Assembly: GCF_007989825.1 (NCBI RefSeq)
Contig: NZ_BJUA01000004.1
Coordinates: 62,001-126,000 of the forward strand
Direction: 5' to 3'
Length of the DNA stretch: 64,000 nucleotides
Origin: Cellulomonas persica
GTDB lineage: Bacteria; Actinomycetota; Actinomycetes; Actinomycetales; Cellulomonadaceae
This document shows positions 18,669-26,591 of this stretch, one piece after another (within the stretch, counting starts at the first letter, position 1; each line of letters starts with the position of its first letter). A program made the translations under genes and the position numbers. The notes beneath the pieces were generated by a model. It ran no database searches, was not told where the DNA came from, and worked only from the letters and a program-made list of their open reading frames with translations.

Positions 18669-19004
18669 ATGGCACGGGGGATGAGCGAGCAGACCTATCT
18701 CGTGATGCTCGCGCTCGCGGAGCAGCCGCGGCACGGGTACGCCGTCGCGCACGAGGTGAAGGTGCTGTCCGACGGACGCATCACCCTCGGCGCGGGCACG
18801 CTCTACGGCGTGCTCGACCGCCTCGTCGAGCGCGGGTGGGCGCTGATGTCCGACGAGGTCGTCGTCGACGGCCGCCTGCGGCGCTACTACCGCCTGACCG
18901 ACGACGGGATGACCCAGGTCGCCGCCGAGACCGAGCGGCTGCGGGCCCTCGCGACGCGCGCGCGGCGGATCCTGGCCGCGCGACCCGCGCTGGGCGGTGC
19001 GTGA
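18669..19004 (+). CDS. PadR family transcriptional regulator
   Basis: The 111-residue winged-helix protein matches the PadR pattern: YLVMLALAEQPRHGYAVAHEV, LGAGTLYGVLDRLVERGW and GRLRRYYRLTDDGMTQVAAE. The length is that of the short PadR-s1 group. It overlaps the next gene by one base (TGATG) and both sit behind the AT-rich operator. The pair is a classic PadR/membrane-target module. Confidence 0.93.
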   Translation: MARGMSEQTYLVMLALAEQPRHGYAVAHEVKVLSDGRITLGAGTLYGVLDRLVERGWALMSDEVVVDGRLRRYYRLTDDGMTQVAAETERLRALATRARRILAARPALGGA

Positions 19005-20161
19005 TGACCCGGGGGATCCCGCTCGCCTGGTGCCTCGCCGCCTACCCGCCGCGCTGGCGCGCGCTGCGAGCGCGTGAGGTCGCCGAGTTCCTCGCCGAGG
19101 CCCAGGCCGTCGCGTCGCAGCCCGGCGACCCCGCGCCGGGAGCGGGTCCGCGGGTGTCCGTGCGTGAGGCGGCCGGGCTGGTCCGGGGCGGGATCGCGAC
19201 GCGTCTGCGCACCGGGCCGCCGCTGCGCACGCGCGCCGCCTACCGGATGCTCGACTCGCGCGTCCCGGCCCGCTACCGCGGCTGGGTCCACGACGAGCGC
19301 AGCACGGTGCTGGGCGCGCTCGGTGAGTGGATGTGGTCGGCGGTCGCGTTCGGCGCGGCCGCAGCCGTGACCCGGGTGCCGACGCTCGCGATGATGGCCC
19401 TCGTGATGCTGCCGGTCGTGCTCGTCCGGCGTTCGCTGCACGGTGCGCGGCACCGCGCGAAGCACCTCGTCCGCCAGCCCGACGAGCCGCCCACGGCGTG
19501 GGACCTCGGCTGGGGCTGGGGACCCCGCCCGCGTCTGGCGGCGCGGGCGGCACTCACGTGGGTGCTCGTCGGTGGGGTGGTCGCGACCGCAGCGGCCGTG
19601 ACGGTCGTGCTCGTCGCCCCGGGGCACTACGACGTCCGCGGGTGCGGCCAGGCGTGCGTGGAGGCGACCGCCGTCCCTCCGGGTGGACTCGGCCCGGCCG
19701 GTGGCGCGGCCCTGGCCGTCGCCGCTCTCGTCGGTGCGGTCCTGGCTGGGGTCGGCACGAGGCACCTGCGCGCGGGCGCGCCTGCCCTGCCCGAGCAGCC
19801 CCACCGCGTGGTCGTCCGATCCGGGCTGACGGCCGCCCTCGTCGTGCTCCTGATCGTGCTCCCCGTGCTGGCCGTCCTCGGCCTCGAGCTGACGAGTGCG
19901 CCGGCGTTCGCGTACCTCGTCGCCGCCGGGGGCCTCGTCGTCCTGCCGGTCCTGGCCGTCGCCCGGGCGGCGCTGCGGACGCGTGGTCCGCGGCCGGACG
20001 CCGTCGCGCTCGTCGACGTCGTCGCCCTGCTGCGCGGCCGCGCGCCGGACGTGGACGCCCCGCGCGGCTGCGCGGTCGCCGGACCGTGGTCGGCGGCGCC
20101 GGACGGCGGACCGTGGTCGGCGGCACCGGACGGCGGGCCGGGGCAGCCGGACCCGCGCTGA
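19004..20161 (+). CDS. Multi-pass membrane protein paired with PadR
   Basis: The 385-residue protein has a conserved-looking N-terminus (LAWCLAAYPPRWRALRAREVAEFLAEA) typical of PadR-partner membrane proteins in Actinobacteria. It has six or so hydrophobic segments between residues 105 and 325. The last 40 residues are soluble and contain a tandem duplicate GPWSAAPDG-GPWSAAPDG, encoded by two 27-bp direct repeats at 20081-20107 and 20108-20134. Function is unknown. Its translation is coupled to the PadR gene. Confidence 0.8.
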   Translation: MTRGIPLAWCLAAYPPRWRALRAREVAEFLAEAQAVASQPGDPAPGAGPRVSVREAAGLVRGGIATRLRTGPPLRTRAAYRMLDSRVPARYRGWVHDERSTVLGALGEWMWSAVAFGAAAAVTRVPTLAMMALVMLPVVLVRRSLHGARHRAKHLVRQPDEPPTAWDLGWGWGPRPRLAARAALTWVLVGGVVATAAAVTVVLVAPGHYDVRGCGQACVEATAVPPGGLGPAGGAALAVAALVGAVLAGVGTRHLRAGAPALPEQPHRVVVRSGLTAALVVLLIVLPVLAVLGLELTSAPAFAYLVAAGGLVVLPVLAVARAALRTRGPRPDAVALVDVVALLRGRAPDVDAPRGCAVAGPWSAAPDGGPWSAAPDGGPGQPDPR

Positions 20162-20288
20162 GCCGCAGGGTGGCCGCCGCGAGGTCCACCGCCCCGCGCT
20201 GTCCGAGCCGCGGGCGCGTGGGAGGGGAGGTCTGCCGGGATCGGTAGACTCGCCGCGACACCCCCGCCGCGCAACCAGGAGCTGACCC

Positions 20289-20552
20289 GTGGGACGAGTT
20301 GTCGTCGACGTCATGCCGAAGCCCGAGATCCTCGACCCGCAGGGCAAGGCCGTCGCCGCCGCCCTGAGCCGGCTGGGGTTCGACCAGTTCGCGAGCGTGC
20401 GGCAGGGCAAGCGGTTCGAGCTCGAGGTCGAGGGCGAGGTCACGCAGGAGGCGCTCGACGCCGCGCGTGCCGCGGGTGAGCAGGTGCTCTCCAACCCCGT
20501 CATCGAGGACGTCGTCGCGGTCTACGCCGACGAGACGGCGGTCACGGCGTGA
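20289..20552 (+). CDS. purS: Phosphoribosylformylglycinamidine synthase subunit PurS
   Basis: The 87-residue protein starts [22 protein letters not shown], the PurS signature, and bridges PurQ and PurL in the three-part FGAM synthase. The GTG start has an AGGAG Shine-Dalgarno 8 nt upstream. A TAGACT -10 box lies at 20245-20250. The stop overlaps purQ by 4 bp (GTGA). The synthetase subunit purL is 19 kb away at 40643. Confidence 0.95.
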   Translation: MGRVVVDVMPKPEILDPQGKAVAAALSRLGFDQFASVRQGKRFELEVEGEVTQEALDAARAAGEQVLSNPVIEDVVAVYADETAVTA

Positions 20553-21244
20553 GCCGCATCGGCGTCGTCACGTTCCCCGGGACGCTCGACGACCGGGACG
20601 CGTCCCGTGCGGTCCGTCTCGCGGGCGGTGAGCCCGTCGCGCTGTGGCACGGCGACGCGGACCTGCGCGGTGTCGACGCCGTGGTGCTGCCGGGCGGCTT
20701 CTCGTACGGCGACTACCTGCGCGCGGGTGCGATCAGCCGGTTCGCGCCGGTCATGAGCGAGATCGTCGACGCCGCGAACCGCGGCCTGCCGGTGCTCGGC
20801 ATCTGCAACGGCTTCCAGGTCCTCACCGAGGCGCATCTGCTGCCGGGCTCGATGATCAAGAACGACCACCTGCACTTCGTGTGCCGTGAGCAGGTCCTGT
20901 CCGTCGAGAACGCCGACACGGCCTGGACGCGCGACTACACGCAGGGCGAGCGCATCACGATCCCGCTCAAGAACCAGGACGGCCAGTACGTCGCCGACGA
21001 GCACACGCTCGACGAGCTCGAGGGCGAGGGTCGGGTCGTGTTCCGCTACCAGGACGTGAACCCGAACGGCTCGCGCCGCGGCATCGCCGGCATCAGCAAC
21101 GCGCGCGGCAACGTCGTCGGCCTCATGCCGCACCCCGAGCACGCGGTCGAGCCGGGCTTCGGACCCGACGGCGCCAAGGGTCCCCGGTCCGGCACGGACG
21201 GTCTGCGCTTCTTCACCTCCGTCCTGAGCGCGCTCGTCGGCTGA
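20549..21244 (+). CDS. purQ: Phosphoribosylformylglycinamidine synthase subunit PurQ (glutaminase)
   Basis: The 231-residue class I glutamine amidotransferase supplies ammonia for FGAM synthesis. The nucleophile Cys is in [11 protein letters not shown] near residue 88; the His/Glu pair is in MPHPEHAVE near residue 195. [17 protein letters not shown] is diagnostic for PurQ. It is translationally coupled to purS. The GNAT gene starts 2 bp after its stop. Confidence 0.96.
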   Translation: MSRIGVVTFPGTLDDRDASRAVRLAGGEPVALWHGDADLRGVDAVVLPGGFSYGDYLRAGAISRFAPVMSEIVDAANRGLPVLGICNGFQVLTEAHLLPGSMIKNDHLHFVCREQVLSVENADTAWTRDYTQGERITIPLKNQDGQYVADEHTLDELEGEGRVVFRYQDVNPNGSRRGIAGISNARGNVVGLMPHPEHAVEPGFGPDGAKGPRSGTDGLRFFTSVLSALVG

Positions 21245-21246
21245 GG

Positions 21247-22242
21247 ATGGCGGTCGCGCTCGCCCACGTCGGCTGGGACGACGAGCACGCGACACGGCTG
21301 CGCGCCGCGCAGCAGGCCGAGCTGCGCGAGCGGTACGGCGACGACGACATCGGCCACGAGATGACCGGCGAGTCGATCGTCGCGATGGTCGTCCTGCACG
21401 AGGACGACGAACCCGTCGCGTGCGTCGCGCTGCGCGACGCGTCGTCCGACTTCGGCCCCGGCGTGGGCGAGGTCAAGCGTCTCTACACCGTCCCCCGGGC
21501 GCGCGGACGCGGGCACTCCCGGCGCGTGATGCTCGAGCTCGAACGCCTCGCGCGCGAGCAGGGCCGGCAGCGGCTCGTTCTCGAGACCGGTGTCCTGCAG
21601 CCCGAGGCGATCGGCCTGTACCTCTCGCTGGGCTACCGCTCGATCCCGAACTACGCGGAGTACGTCGCCGAGCCGTCGTCGCGCTGCTTCGCCAAGGACC
21701 TCACGCCCGCGGCCCTCGACGGCTCGGCCCCGGCGACCGCCCGCACGACGGCAGGCACGCTCACGATCGAGCGTCGGCCGTGGGGCGACGAGGACGCGGT
21801 GGCGCTGCGCCGGGCGATGTGGGCCTGGAACATGCGGACCTACCCCGAGCTCGTGCGGGACGAGCCGGACCTCGGCTTCGCGTCGGACGACGCACGTCAG
21901 GTCGTCGGTGAGCTGGCCACCTGGGTCGCGCGGCTCGACGGCACACCCGTCGGCTGCGTGACGCTGCGCGCGCCGCGCGACGGCTACCCGGCCGGGAGCG
22001 CCGAGCTCAAGAAGCTCTACGTCGCCGACGACGCGCGTGGCCAGGGGGTCGGACGCGCCCTGCTCACCACTGCGCACGACGAGGCGCGGACGCGTGGCTG
22101 CACGTCCACGCTCCTCGTCGTCGGCATCCGCCAGCCCGAGGCCGTCGCGCTCTACCTCTCGAGCGGCTACCGCCCGACCCGTCCGTTCACGGACGCCACG
22201 GACGACGCCATCTCCCTCTGGCTCACCCGCCCCCTCCTCTGA
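21247..22242 (+). CDS. Tandem GNAT N-acetyltransferase
   Basis: The 331-residue protein consists of two GNAT domains. The first (about residues 20-155) has VGEVKRLYTVPRARGRGHSRRVM and LVLETGVLQPEAIGLYLSLGY. The second (about 170-331) has AELKKLYVADDARGQGVGRALL and LVVGIRQPEAVALYLSSGY. The acetyl-CoA loop is better preserved in domain 2 (RGQGVG) than in domain 1 (RGRGHS). It is in the purSQ operon but a link to purines is not evident. Confidence 0.9.
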   Translation: MAVALAHVGWDDEHATRLRAAQQAELRERYGDDDIGHEMTGESIVAMVVLHEDDEPVACVALRDASSDFGPGVGEVKRLYTVPRARGRGHSRRVMLELERLAREQGRQRLVLETGVLQPEAIGLYLSLGYRSIPNYAEYVAEPSSRCFAKDLTPAALDGSAPATARTTAGTLTIERRPWGDEDAVALRRAMWAWNMRTYPELVRDEPDLGFASDDARQVVGELATWVARLDGTPVGCVTLRAPRDGYPAGSAELKKLYVADDARGQGVGRALLTTAHDEARTRGCTSTLLVVGIRQPEAVALYLSSGYRPTRPFTDATDDAISLWLTRPLL

Positions 22243-22398
22243 CCACCCGACCCGCCCCCCCGGGTGCGGTAGCCGGATCAGCCGCTGGGCCGGTGCTGGG
22301 CGTTCGCGTGAGGCAGCGGTTGCTCAGGCTGCGGAGCGGTGAAGCCGGTGCAGGACCGGGTCCCGGGGGTGAAGTGCGGGGTGGTTCTGGACAGGGGG

Positions 22399-22428
22399 TG
22401 GTCAGCGGGTCGGGGTGGCGGTTAGCCT
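22399..22428 (+). promoter_or_regulatory. Promoter for the Cys-Cys leader peptide
   Basis: TGGTCA (22399-22404), an 18-bp spacer and TAGCCT (22423-22428) resemble a housekeeping -35/-10 pair. The -10 ends 7 nt before the leader ATG, so transcription likely starts at or next to that codon. The 150 bp before it (22243-22398) hold no gene I can support. Confidence 0.5.
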
Positions 22429-22435
22429 GTCCGGC

Positions 22436-22465
22436 ATGTTCTCGGTCCGGGTGTGTTGTCGCTGA
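22436..22465 (+). CDS. Putative cysteine-responsive leader peptide (MFSVRVCCR)
   Basis: A nine-codon frame encodes MFSVRVCCR and then TGA. Known actinobacterial and mycobacterial sulfur genes are preceded by very short leaderless uORFs rich in cysteine codons that attenuate downstream expression when cysteine is plentiful. Here TGT-TGT sits two codons from the stop. The ATG is 7 nt behind a -10 box, consistent with leaderless translation. The next gene on the strand starts 71 bp later at 22537. The role is inferred from this resemblance. Confidence 0.65.
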   Translation: MFSVRVCCR

Positions 22466-22536
22466 GCTGACGACCCCGCGCGCCCGCGGCCCGACGGCCC
22501 TCGCTGCGCACCCCGCACGACCCGAGGACTCCTCCC

Positions 22537-23076
22537 GTGGCTCAGCCCCTCACGCACGTCCGCGCTCCCCGCACGCTCCACGTCGACCGTCCCGTCGTCC
22601 GCGCCCCGCACGACGAGCCGGCGCCGCGACGCGGACCCGAGTTCGTCATCGACGACTCGACGCTCGACCCCACCACGATCGCCCTCGCCGCGGCGCGCGC
22701 CGACGTGATCCGTCTGCGCCACGGCGCCGGCCTGCCGACGTACGCCGCCGTCCGCGCCCTGGTCCGGATGCTCGACGACGAGGTCGCCGCCGTGGGCCGG
22801 GACCGCGACGACGTGCTCGTCGTGCTCGAGGTCGAGACCGTCGTCGCCGCCGACGAGGCGGACGCCGAGCGCCGGCGTGGGCACCTGGCCTATGCCGCGG
22901 CGTTCAGCCACCTGTCCTGGCAGCCGGGCGAGACGATGATCGTCGCGCCGCTGGACGCGCTCGCGGTCGAGGTCGACGAGGTGGTGCGCCGGACGGGCGT
23001 CGACGCCGTCGAGCTCGCCCTGGTCGGCGCCTCCCGTCGCCTCGCTCCCCAGGTCACCGCAGCCCTCACCGGCTGA
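22537..23076 (+). CDS. Small protein resembling the C-terminal part of LLM flavin oxidoreductases
   Basis: The 179-residue protein has no signal peptide or membrane segment. The middle contains DVLVVLEVETVVAADEADAERRRGHLAY, and the end contains PLDALAVEVDEVVRRTGVDAVELALVG. This layout resembles the last third of luciferase-like (LLM) flavin-dependent monooxygenases, but the N-terminal barrel is absent. Its position behind a cysteine-type leader peptide and next to metZ suggests sulfur metabolism. The family call is weak; treat as hypothetical. The GTG start at 22537 has only a weak Shine-Dalgarno (GAGGA). Confidence 0.6.
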   Translation: MAQPLTHVRAPRTLHVDRPVVRAPHDEPAPRRGPEFVIDDSTLDPTTIALAAARADVIRLRHGAGLPTYAAVRALVRMLDDEVAAVGRDRDDVLVVLEVETVVAADEADAERRRGHLAYAAAFSHLSWQPGETMIVAPLDALAVEVDEVVRRTGVDAVELALVGASRRLAPQVTAALTG

Positions 23077-23106
23077 ACCCGCAGCGGCCGTGCCGCGGTG
23101 AGCGGG

Positions 23107-24360
23107 TCAGGCCAGGGTGGAGAGGGCCTGGGCCAGGTCGTCCTTGAGATCGGCGACGTCTTCCAGACCGACGGAGAAGCGGACGGTCGCCTCGCCGATG
23201 CCGACCTTGGCGCGGCCCTCGGGGCCGAGCTTGCGGTGCGTGGTCGTCGCGGGGTGCGTGACGATCGACTTGGCGTCGCCCAGGTTGTTGGAGATGTCCA
23301 CGACGCGCAGCGCGTCGAGCACGCCGAAGGTGGCCTTCTTCGCGATCTCCGGCGTGGTGCCCTCCGGCGTGCGCAGCGTGAACGTCACGACCGTCCCGCC
23401 GCCGGTCTGCTGCCGGCGCGCCAGGTCGTGCTGCGGGTGCGAGGGCAGGAACGGGTAGCGCACGGACTCGACGGCCGGGTGGTCCTCGAGCCACTGCGCG
23501 AGCGTCAGCGCGGACGCGGCCTGGTGCCGCACCCGGACGGACAGCGTCTCGAGGCCCTTGAGCAGCACCCACGCGTTGAACGGGGAGAGCGACGGGCCGG
23601 TGTTGCGGATCAGCGTCTGCACGGGGCCACGCACGAAGTCCTCGGAGCCCAGGATCGCGCCGCCGAGCACGCGGCCCTGCCCGTCGATGTGCTTGGTCGC
23701 GGAGTACACGACGACGTCCGCGCCCAGGTCGAGCGGGCGGGAGAACACGGGCGTCGCGAACACGTTGTCGACGACGACGGTCGCCCCCGCCGCGTGTCCG
23801 AGGCGCGCGACGGCCTCGATGTCGACCAGGTCCTGCATGGGGTTGGACGGCGTCTCGAAGAACACGACGTCGGCGGGGGTGGCCAGAGCGGCCTCCCACT
23901 GCGCGAGCTCGTGGCCGTCGACGTAGTCGGTGCGCACGCCCCACTTCGCGAGGATCTCGTCGAAGATCACGACGCTCGAGCCGAACAGCGCACGCGCGGC
24001 GACGATCCGCGAGCCCTGGCCGACGAGCGCGGCGAGCGCGGTGAACACCGCCGACATCCCGGACGCGGTCGAGTAGCAGGCCTCGGCGCCGTCGAGCAGG
24101 CGCAGGCGCTCCTCGAACGTGGAGACGGTGGGGTTGTTGTAGCGCGAGTACAGGAACCGGTCGACGTCGCCGGCGAACGCGGCCTCGGCCTGACCGGCGG
24201 AGTCGTAGGTGAAGCCCTGCGTGAGGAACAGGGCCTCGCCGAACTCGCCGAACTGCGAGCGCACCTGCCCGCCACGCACCGCGAGGGTGTCGGGGCGCAG
24301 CGCGGAGCGGTCGACGCGGCGGGCGTCCCAGTCGCCGGGGCCGGGGACGCGCGCGCTCAC
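23107..24360 (-). CDS. metZ: O-succinylhomoserine (or O-acetylhomoserine) sulfhydrylase
   Basis: The 417-residue Cys/Met-metabolism PLP enzyme makes homocysteine directly from an activated homoserine and sulfide. Motifs are FLTQGFTYDSAGQAEAAF, YSRYNNPTVSTFEERL, ETPSNPMQDLVDI and the PLP lysine in YSATKHIDGQGRVLGG near residue 210. The text matches the MetZ branch more than MetB. The GTG start overlaps the rhodanese stop (GTGA), so both are under the SAM-I riboswitch upstream. Donor preference (succinyl or acetyl) is not certain from sequence. Confidence 0.92.
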   Translation of the reverse strand: MSARVPGPGDWDARRVDRSALRPDTLAVRGGQVRSQFGEFGEALFLTQGFTYDSAGQAEAAFAGDVDRFLYSRYNNPTVSTFEERLRLLDGAEACYSTASGMSAVFTALAALVGQGSRIVAARALFGSSVVIFDEILAKWGVRTDYVDGHELAQWEAALATPADVVFFETPSNPMQDLVDIEAVARLGHAAGATVVVDNVFATPVFSRPLDLGADVVVYSATKHIDGQGRVLGGAILGSEDFVRGPVQTLIRNTGPSLSPFNAWVLLKGLETLSVRVRHQAASALTLAQWLEDHPAVESVRYPFLPSHPQHDLARRQQTGGGTVVTFTLRTPEGTTPEIAKKATFGVLDALRVVDISNNLGDAKSIVTHPATTTHRKLGPEGRAKVGIGEATVRFSVGLEDVADLKDDLAQALSTLA

Positions 24361-24770
24361 GCCTGCCGCCAGGGCAGACCCTCGGCGCGCCAGCCCCAGT
24401 GGCCTCGCTGGCCGTCGGGGCCGATGTCGCCCTCGAAACCGCGCAGCACGTTGTACGCGGGGCCGAAGCCGGCGGCGGTCGCGGCCTGCGCGGCCGCGAC
24501 GGAGCGCACGCCCGACCGGCACAGGAACACCACCGGGCGTCCGTCGCCGGGCTCGAGGCCGGCGAGGGCCAGCTGGTCGAGGAACGCGGGGTTCGGGCCG
24601 GCGGGCGTGAGCCACTCGACGAACGCCGCGCGGTCGCCCGCCTCCGACGCGTCGGGCACGCCGATCTGCAGCCACTCGCCCTCGGTGCGGACGTCGACGA
24701 GCAGCGCGCGCTCGTCGGACGTCAGCAGGTCCCAGGCCTCCTGCGGGGTGAGGTCGCCTGCGTAGGCCAT
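24357..24770 (-). CDS. Rhodanese-like sulfurtransferase
   Basis: The 137-residue single rhodanese domain has the active-site loop FLCRSGVRS, with Cys near residue 95, and starts LTPQEAWDLLTSDERALLVDVRTEGEW. It likely handles sulfane sulfur for the coupled metZ step. The ATG at 24770 is decided by GGAGG 5 nt upstream; that Shine-Dalgarno overlaps the 3' strand of the SAM-I riboswitch P1 helix. Longer upstream frames read through the riboswitch and are not coding. Confidence 0.92.
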   Translation of the reverse strand: MAYAGDLTPQEAWDLLTSDERALLVDVRTEGEWLQIGVPDASEAGDRAAFVEWLTPAGPNPAFLDQLALAGLEPGDGRPVVFLCRSGVRSVAAAQAATAAGFGPAYNVLRGFEGDIGPDGQRGHWGWRAEGLPWRQA

Positions 24771-24778
24771 GTTCTCCT

Positions 24779-24889
24779 CCATCGGTCCTGGCGGTAGCAC
24801 CCTCGGCCGGTCGCCCGCCTCGTTCGAGGCGCGGGACCGCGGGTTGCTGCGGCGTCGTCGAGCCAGATCTCTCGGCCGCTCTGGATGGT
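24779..24889 (-). promoter_or_regulatory. SAM-I (S-box) riboswitch upstream of rhodanese-metZ
   Basis: Read on the minus strand, the region has the S-box landmarks: ATCCAGAGCGGCCGAGAGAT, CTGGCTCGACGACGCCGCAG, CAACCC and GGGTGCTACCGCCAGGACC. The P1 helix can form from CCATC (24885-24889) and GATGG (24779-24783). The 3' P1 strand runs into the GGAGG Shine-Dalgarno, so SAM binding can block translation of the rhodanese-metZ operon. A TACGCT -10 box lies just upstream on the minus strand (24896-24901), placing transcription start at the aptamer's 5' end. Confidence 0.9.
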
Positions 24890-24972
24890 GGCAGGAGCGT
24901 AACGCCATGAACGGACAGGCATCCACCTGTTGAACATCACGTCCCGCGCTGTGAGACGTGCACGGTTCGGCG

Positions 24973-25002
24973 TTGACAGTCGCGCGGCGCGATCGCCAGT
25001 CT
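24973..25002 (+). promoter_or_regulatory. Promoter of the SAM-IV-controlled transcript
   Basis: TTGACA (24973-24978), an 18-bp spacer and CAGTCT (24997-25002) form a near-consensus pair. The inferred start, 7-9 nt downstream, coincides with the first base of the SAM-IV aptamer. Confidence 0.65.
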
Positions 25003-25010
25003 TTCCGTCA

Positions 25011-25124
25011 GGTCATGAGCGCCAGCGCGAAGCCCCGGCTCGCTGGCCGGCAACCCTCCTCCGCGGTGGGGTGCCCCGGGTGACGACCAGGCCGTGCACC
25101 GACCGGTGACGGCAAGCGCGGGAC
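25011..25124 (+). promoter_or_regulatory. SAM-IV riboswitch upstream of the class V aminotransferase
   Basis: The sequence follows the actinobacterial SAM-IV consensus closely: GGTCATGAGCGCCAGCG, AAGCCCCGGCTCGCTGGC, CGGCAACCCTCC, GTGGGGTGCCCCGGGTGACG, ACC, and the distinctive 3' segment GACGGCAAGCGCGGG. P1 is formed by GGTC (25011-25014) and GACC near 25085. The gene start is 38 nt beyond, and its Shine-Dalgarno lies in a GGAGGTACCTCC palindrome (25150-25161). Confidence 0.92.
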
Positions 25125-25161
25125 ACCCCCACGGGGTCCCCGGATCCTCGGAGGTACCTCC

Positions 25162-26589
25162 ATGACCGTTCTCGCCGAGCAGTCGTGTCTCGAGGTCGTC
25201 CCGTCGGGCAGCCCGACGAGCGCGACGGCCGACCCTGCGCCCGTCGAGGCGCTGCTCCCCGTCGTCGGGGGCACGACCACGGTGCCGCTCGTGGACGGCA
25301 CGCAGCGCGTCTACGCGAACCTGGACTACGCCGCGAGCGCGCCCGCGCTGCAGGCGGTCGCGGACCGGGTGACCGAGGTGCTGCCGCTGTACGCCTCGGT
25401 CCACCGCGGCGCGGGCTACCTCTCGCAGGTCTCGACCGCGCTGTACGAGTCCGCGCGCCAGACCATCGCGCGGTTCGTCGACGCACGGGACGACGACGTC
25501 GCGGTCATCACCCGCAACACGACCGACTCCCTGAACCTGCTGGCGGGCGTCGTCCCCGCGGGCGGACGCGTGCTCGTGCTCGACCTCGAGCACCACGCCA
25601 ACCTGCTCCCGTGGGTGCGCACGTCCGACCGGCACGCGCACCGCACGACGATCCTGCCCATCGCCGCGACGGTCGCGCTGACGCTCGAGTCCCTCGCGGC
25701 CGAGCTCGCCGCGAACCCGTACGCGCTGGTCACGGTGTCCGGGGCATCGAACGTCACCGGTGAGGCGCTGCCGGTCGAGCGCGTCGTCGAGATCGCGCAC
25801 GCCGCCGGTGCGCGCGTGGCCGTGGACGGCGCGCAGCTCGTCCCGCACCGCGGCTTCTCGCTCGCCCGCACGGGCGCCGACTACGTGGCGTTCTCCGGGC
25901 ACAAGACCTACGCACCCTTCGGTGCGGGAGCGCTCGTGGGCCGCCGCGACTGGCTCGACACGGGCACGCCGTACCTCGCAGGGGGAGGTGCGGTGCGCGA
26001 CGTGCGGACCGATCGGACGGTGTGGCAGCCGGCGCCCGCGCGGCACGAGGCCGGTTCGCCCAACGTCGTCGGCGCGATCGCGCTGGCCGAGGCGTGCGAC
26101 GCGCTCGCCGCGCTGCCGACGGGTGCGCTGACCGAGCACGAGTCGGCGCTGCGCTCGCGGCTCGTGGCCGGGCTCGAGCAGGTGCCCGGCGTGCAGGTCG
26201 TGCGGATCTGGCCGGACTCCGACGAGCCCGTGGGTGTCGTGACGTTCACGGTCGCCGACCACAACCCCGGCCTCGTCGCCGCCTACCTCGCGGCCGAGCA
26301 CGGCATCGGGGTCCGCGACGGCCGGTTCTGCGCGCACCCGCTGCTGTCCCGCCTGGGTGCGTCCGAGGGTGCGATCCGCGCGTCGGTGGGCGTCGGCACG
26401 CCGAGCGAGGCGGTCGACCGCCTGGTCGCGGCGCTGCACGCCTACGTGACCGACGGGCCGCGTTCGCGGTACGAGGTGGTCGACGGGTGCTGGGCGGTCG
26501 TCGACGACACGCGTCCGCTGATCGAGGTGCACGGCCTGGACCACCTGGCCGCGACCGCCGCGGCGGCGTGCGGTCCCGCGCTGGACTGA
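25162..26589 (+). CDS. Class V aminotransferase-fold PLP enzyme (cysteine desulfurase-like)
   Basis: The 475-residue protein has the SufS/Csd-type fold. Visible are YANLDYAASAPAL, ASVHRGAGYLS, HHANLLPW, VAVDGAQLVPH and the PLP lysine in FSGHKTYAPFGAG near residue 255. It resembles cysteine desulfurases but lacks an obvious conserved mobile-loop cysteine, so the reaction could be another C-S lyase or aminotransfer. The first 45 residues are an unusual extension. Control by a SAM-IV riboswitch places it in methionine/SAM-linked sulfur metabolism. It is divergent from rhodanese-metZ. Confidence 0.85.
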   Translation: MTVLAEQSCLEVVPSGSPTSATADPAPVEALLPVVGGTTTVPLVDGTQRVYANLDYAASAPALQAVADRVTEVLPLYASVHRGAGYLSQVSTALYESARQTIARFVDARDDDVAVITRNTTDSLNLLAGVVPAGGRVLVLDLEHHANLLPWVRTSDRHAHRTTILPIAATVALTLESLAAELAANPYALVTVSGASNVTGEALPVERVVEIAHAAGARVAVDGAQLVPHRGFSLARTGADYVAFSGHKTYAPFGAGALVGRRDWLDTGTPYLAGGGAVRDVRTDRTVWQPAPARHEAGSPNVVGAIALAEACDALAALPTGALTEHESALRSRLVAGLEQVPGVQVVRIWPDSDEPVGVVTFTVADHNPGLVAAYLAAEHGIGVRDGRFCAHPLLSRLGASEGAIRASVGVGTPSEAVDRLVAALHAYVTDGPRSRYEVVDGCWAVVDDTRPLIEVHGLDHLAATAAAACGPALD

Positions 26590-26591
26590 CG

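Noticed and set aside
22243-22398. Small gene between the GNAT gene and the leader peptide
   Set aside because: Frames here are short, Arg/Gly-rich and lack start context. I see only promoter-like sequence near the end.
24771-24926. N-terminal extension of the rhodanese
   Set aside because: This stretch is the SAM-I riboswitch. Translation through it gives basic, unstructured text and ignores the GGAGG before 24770.
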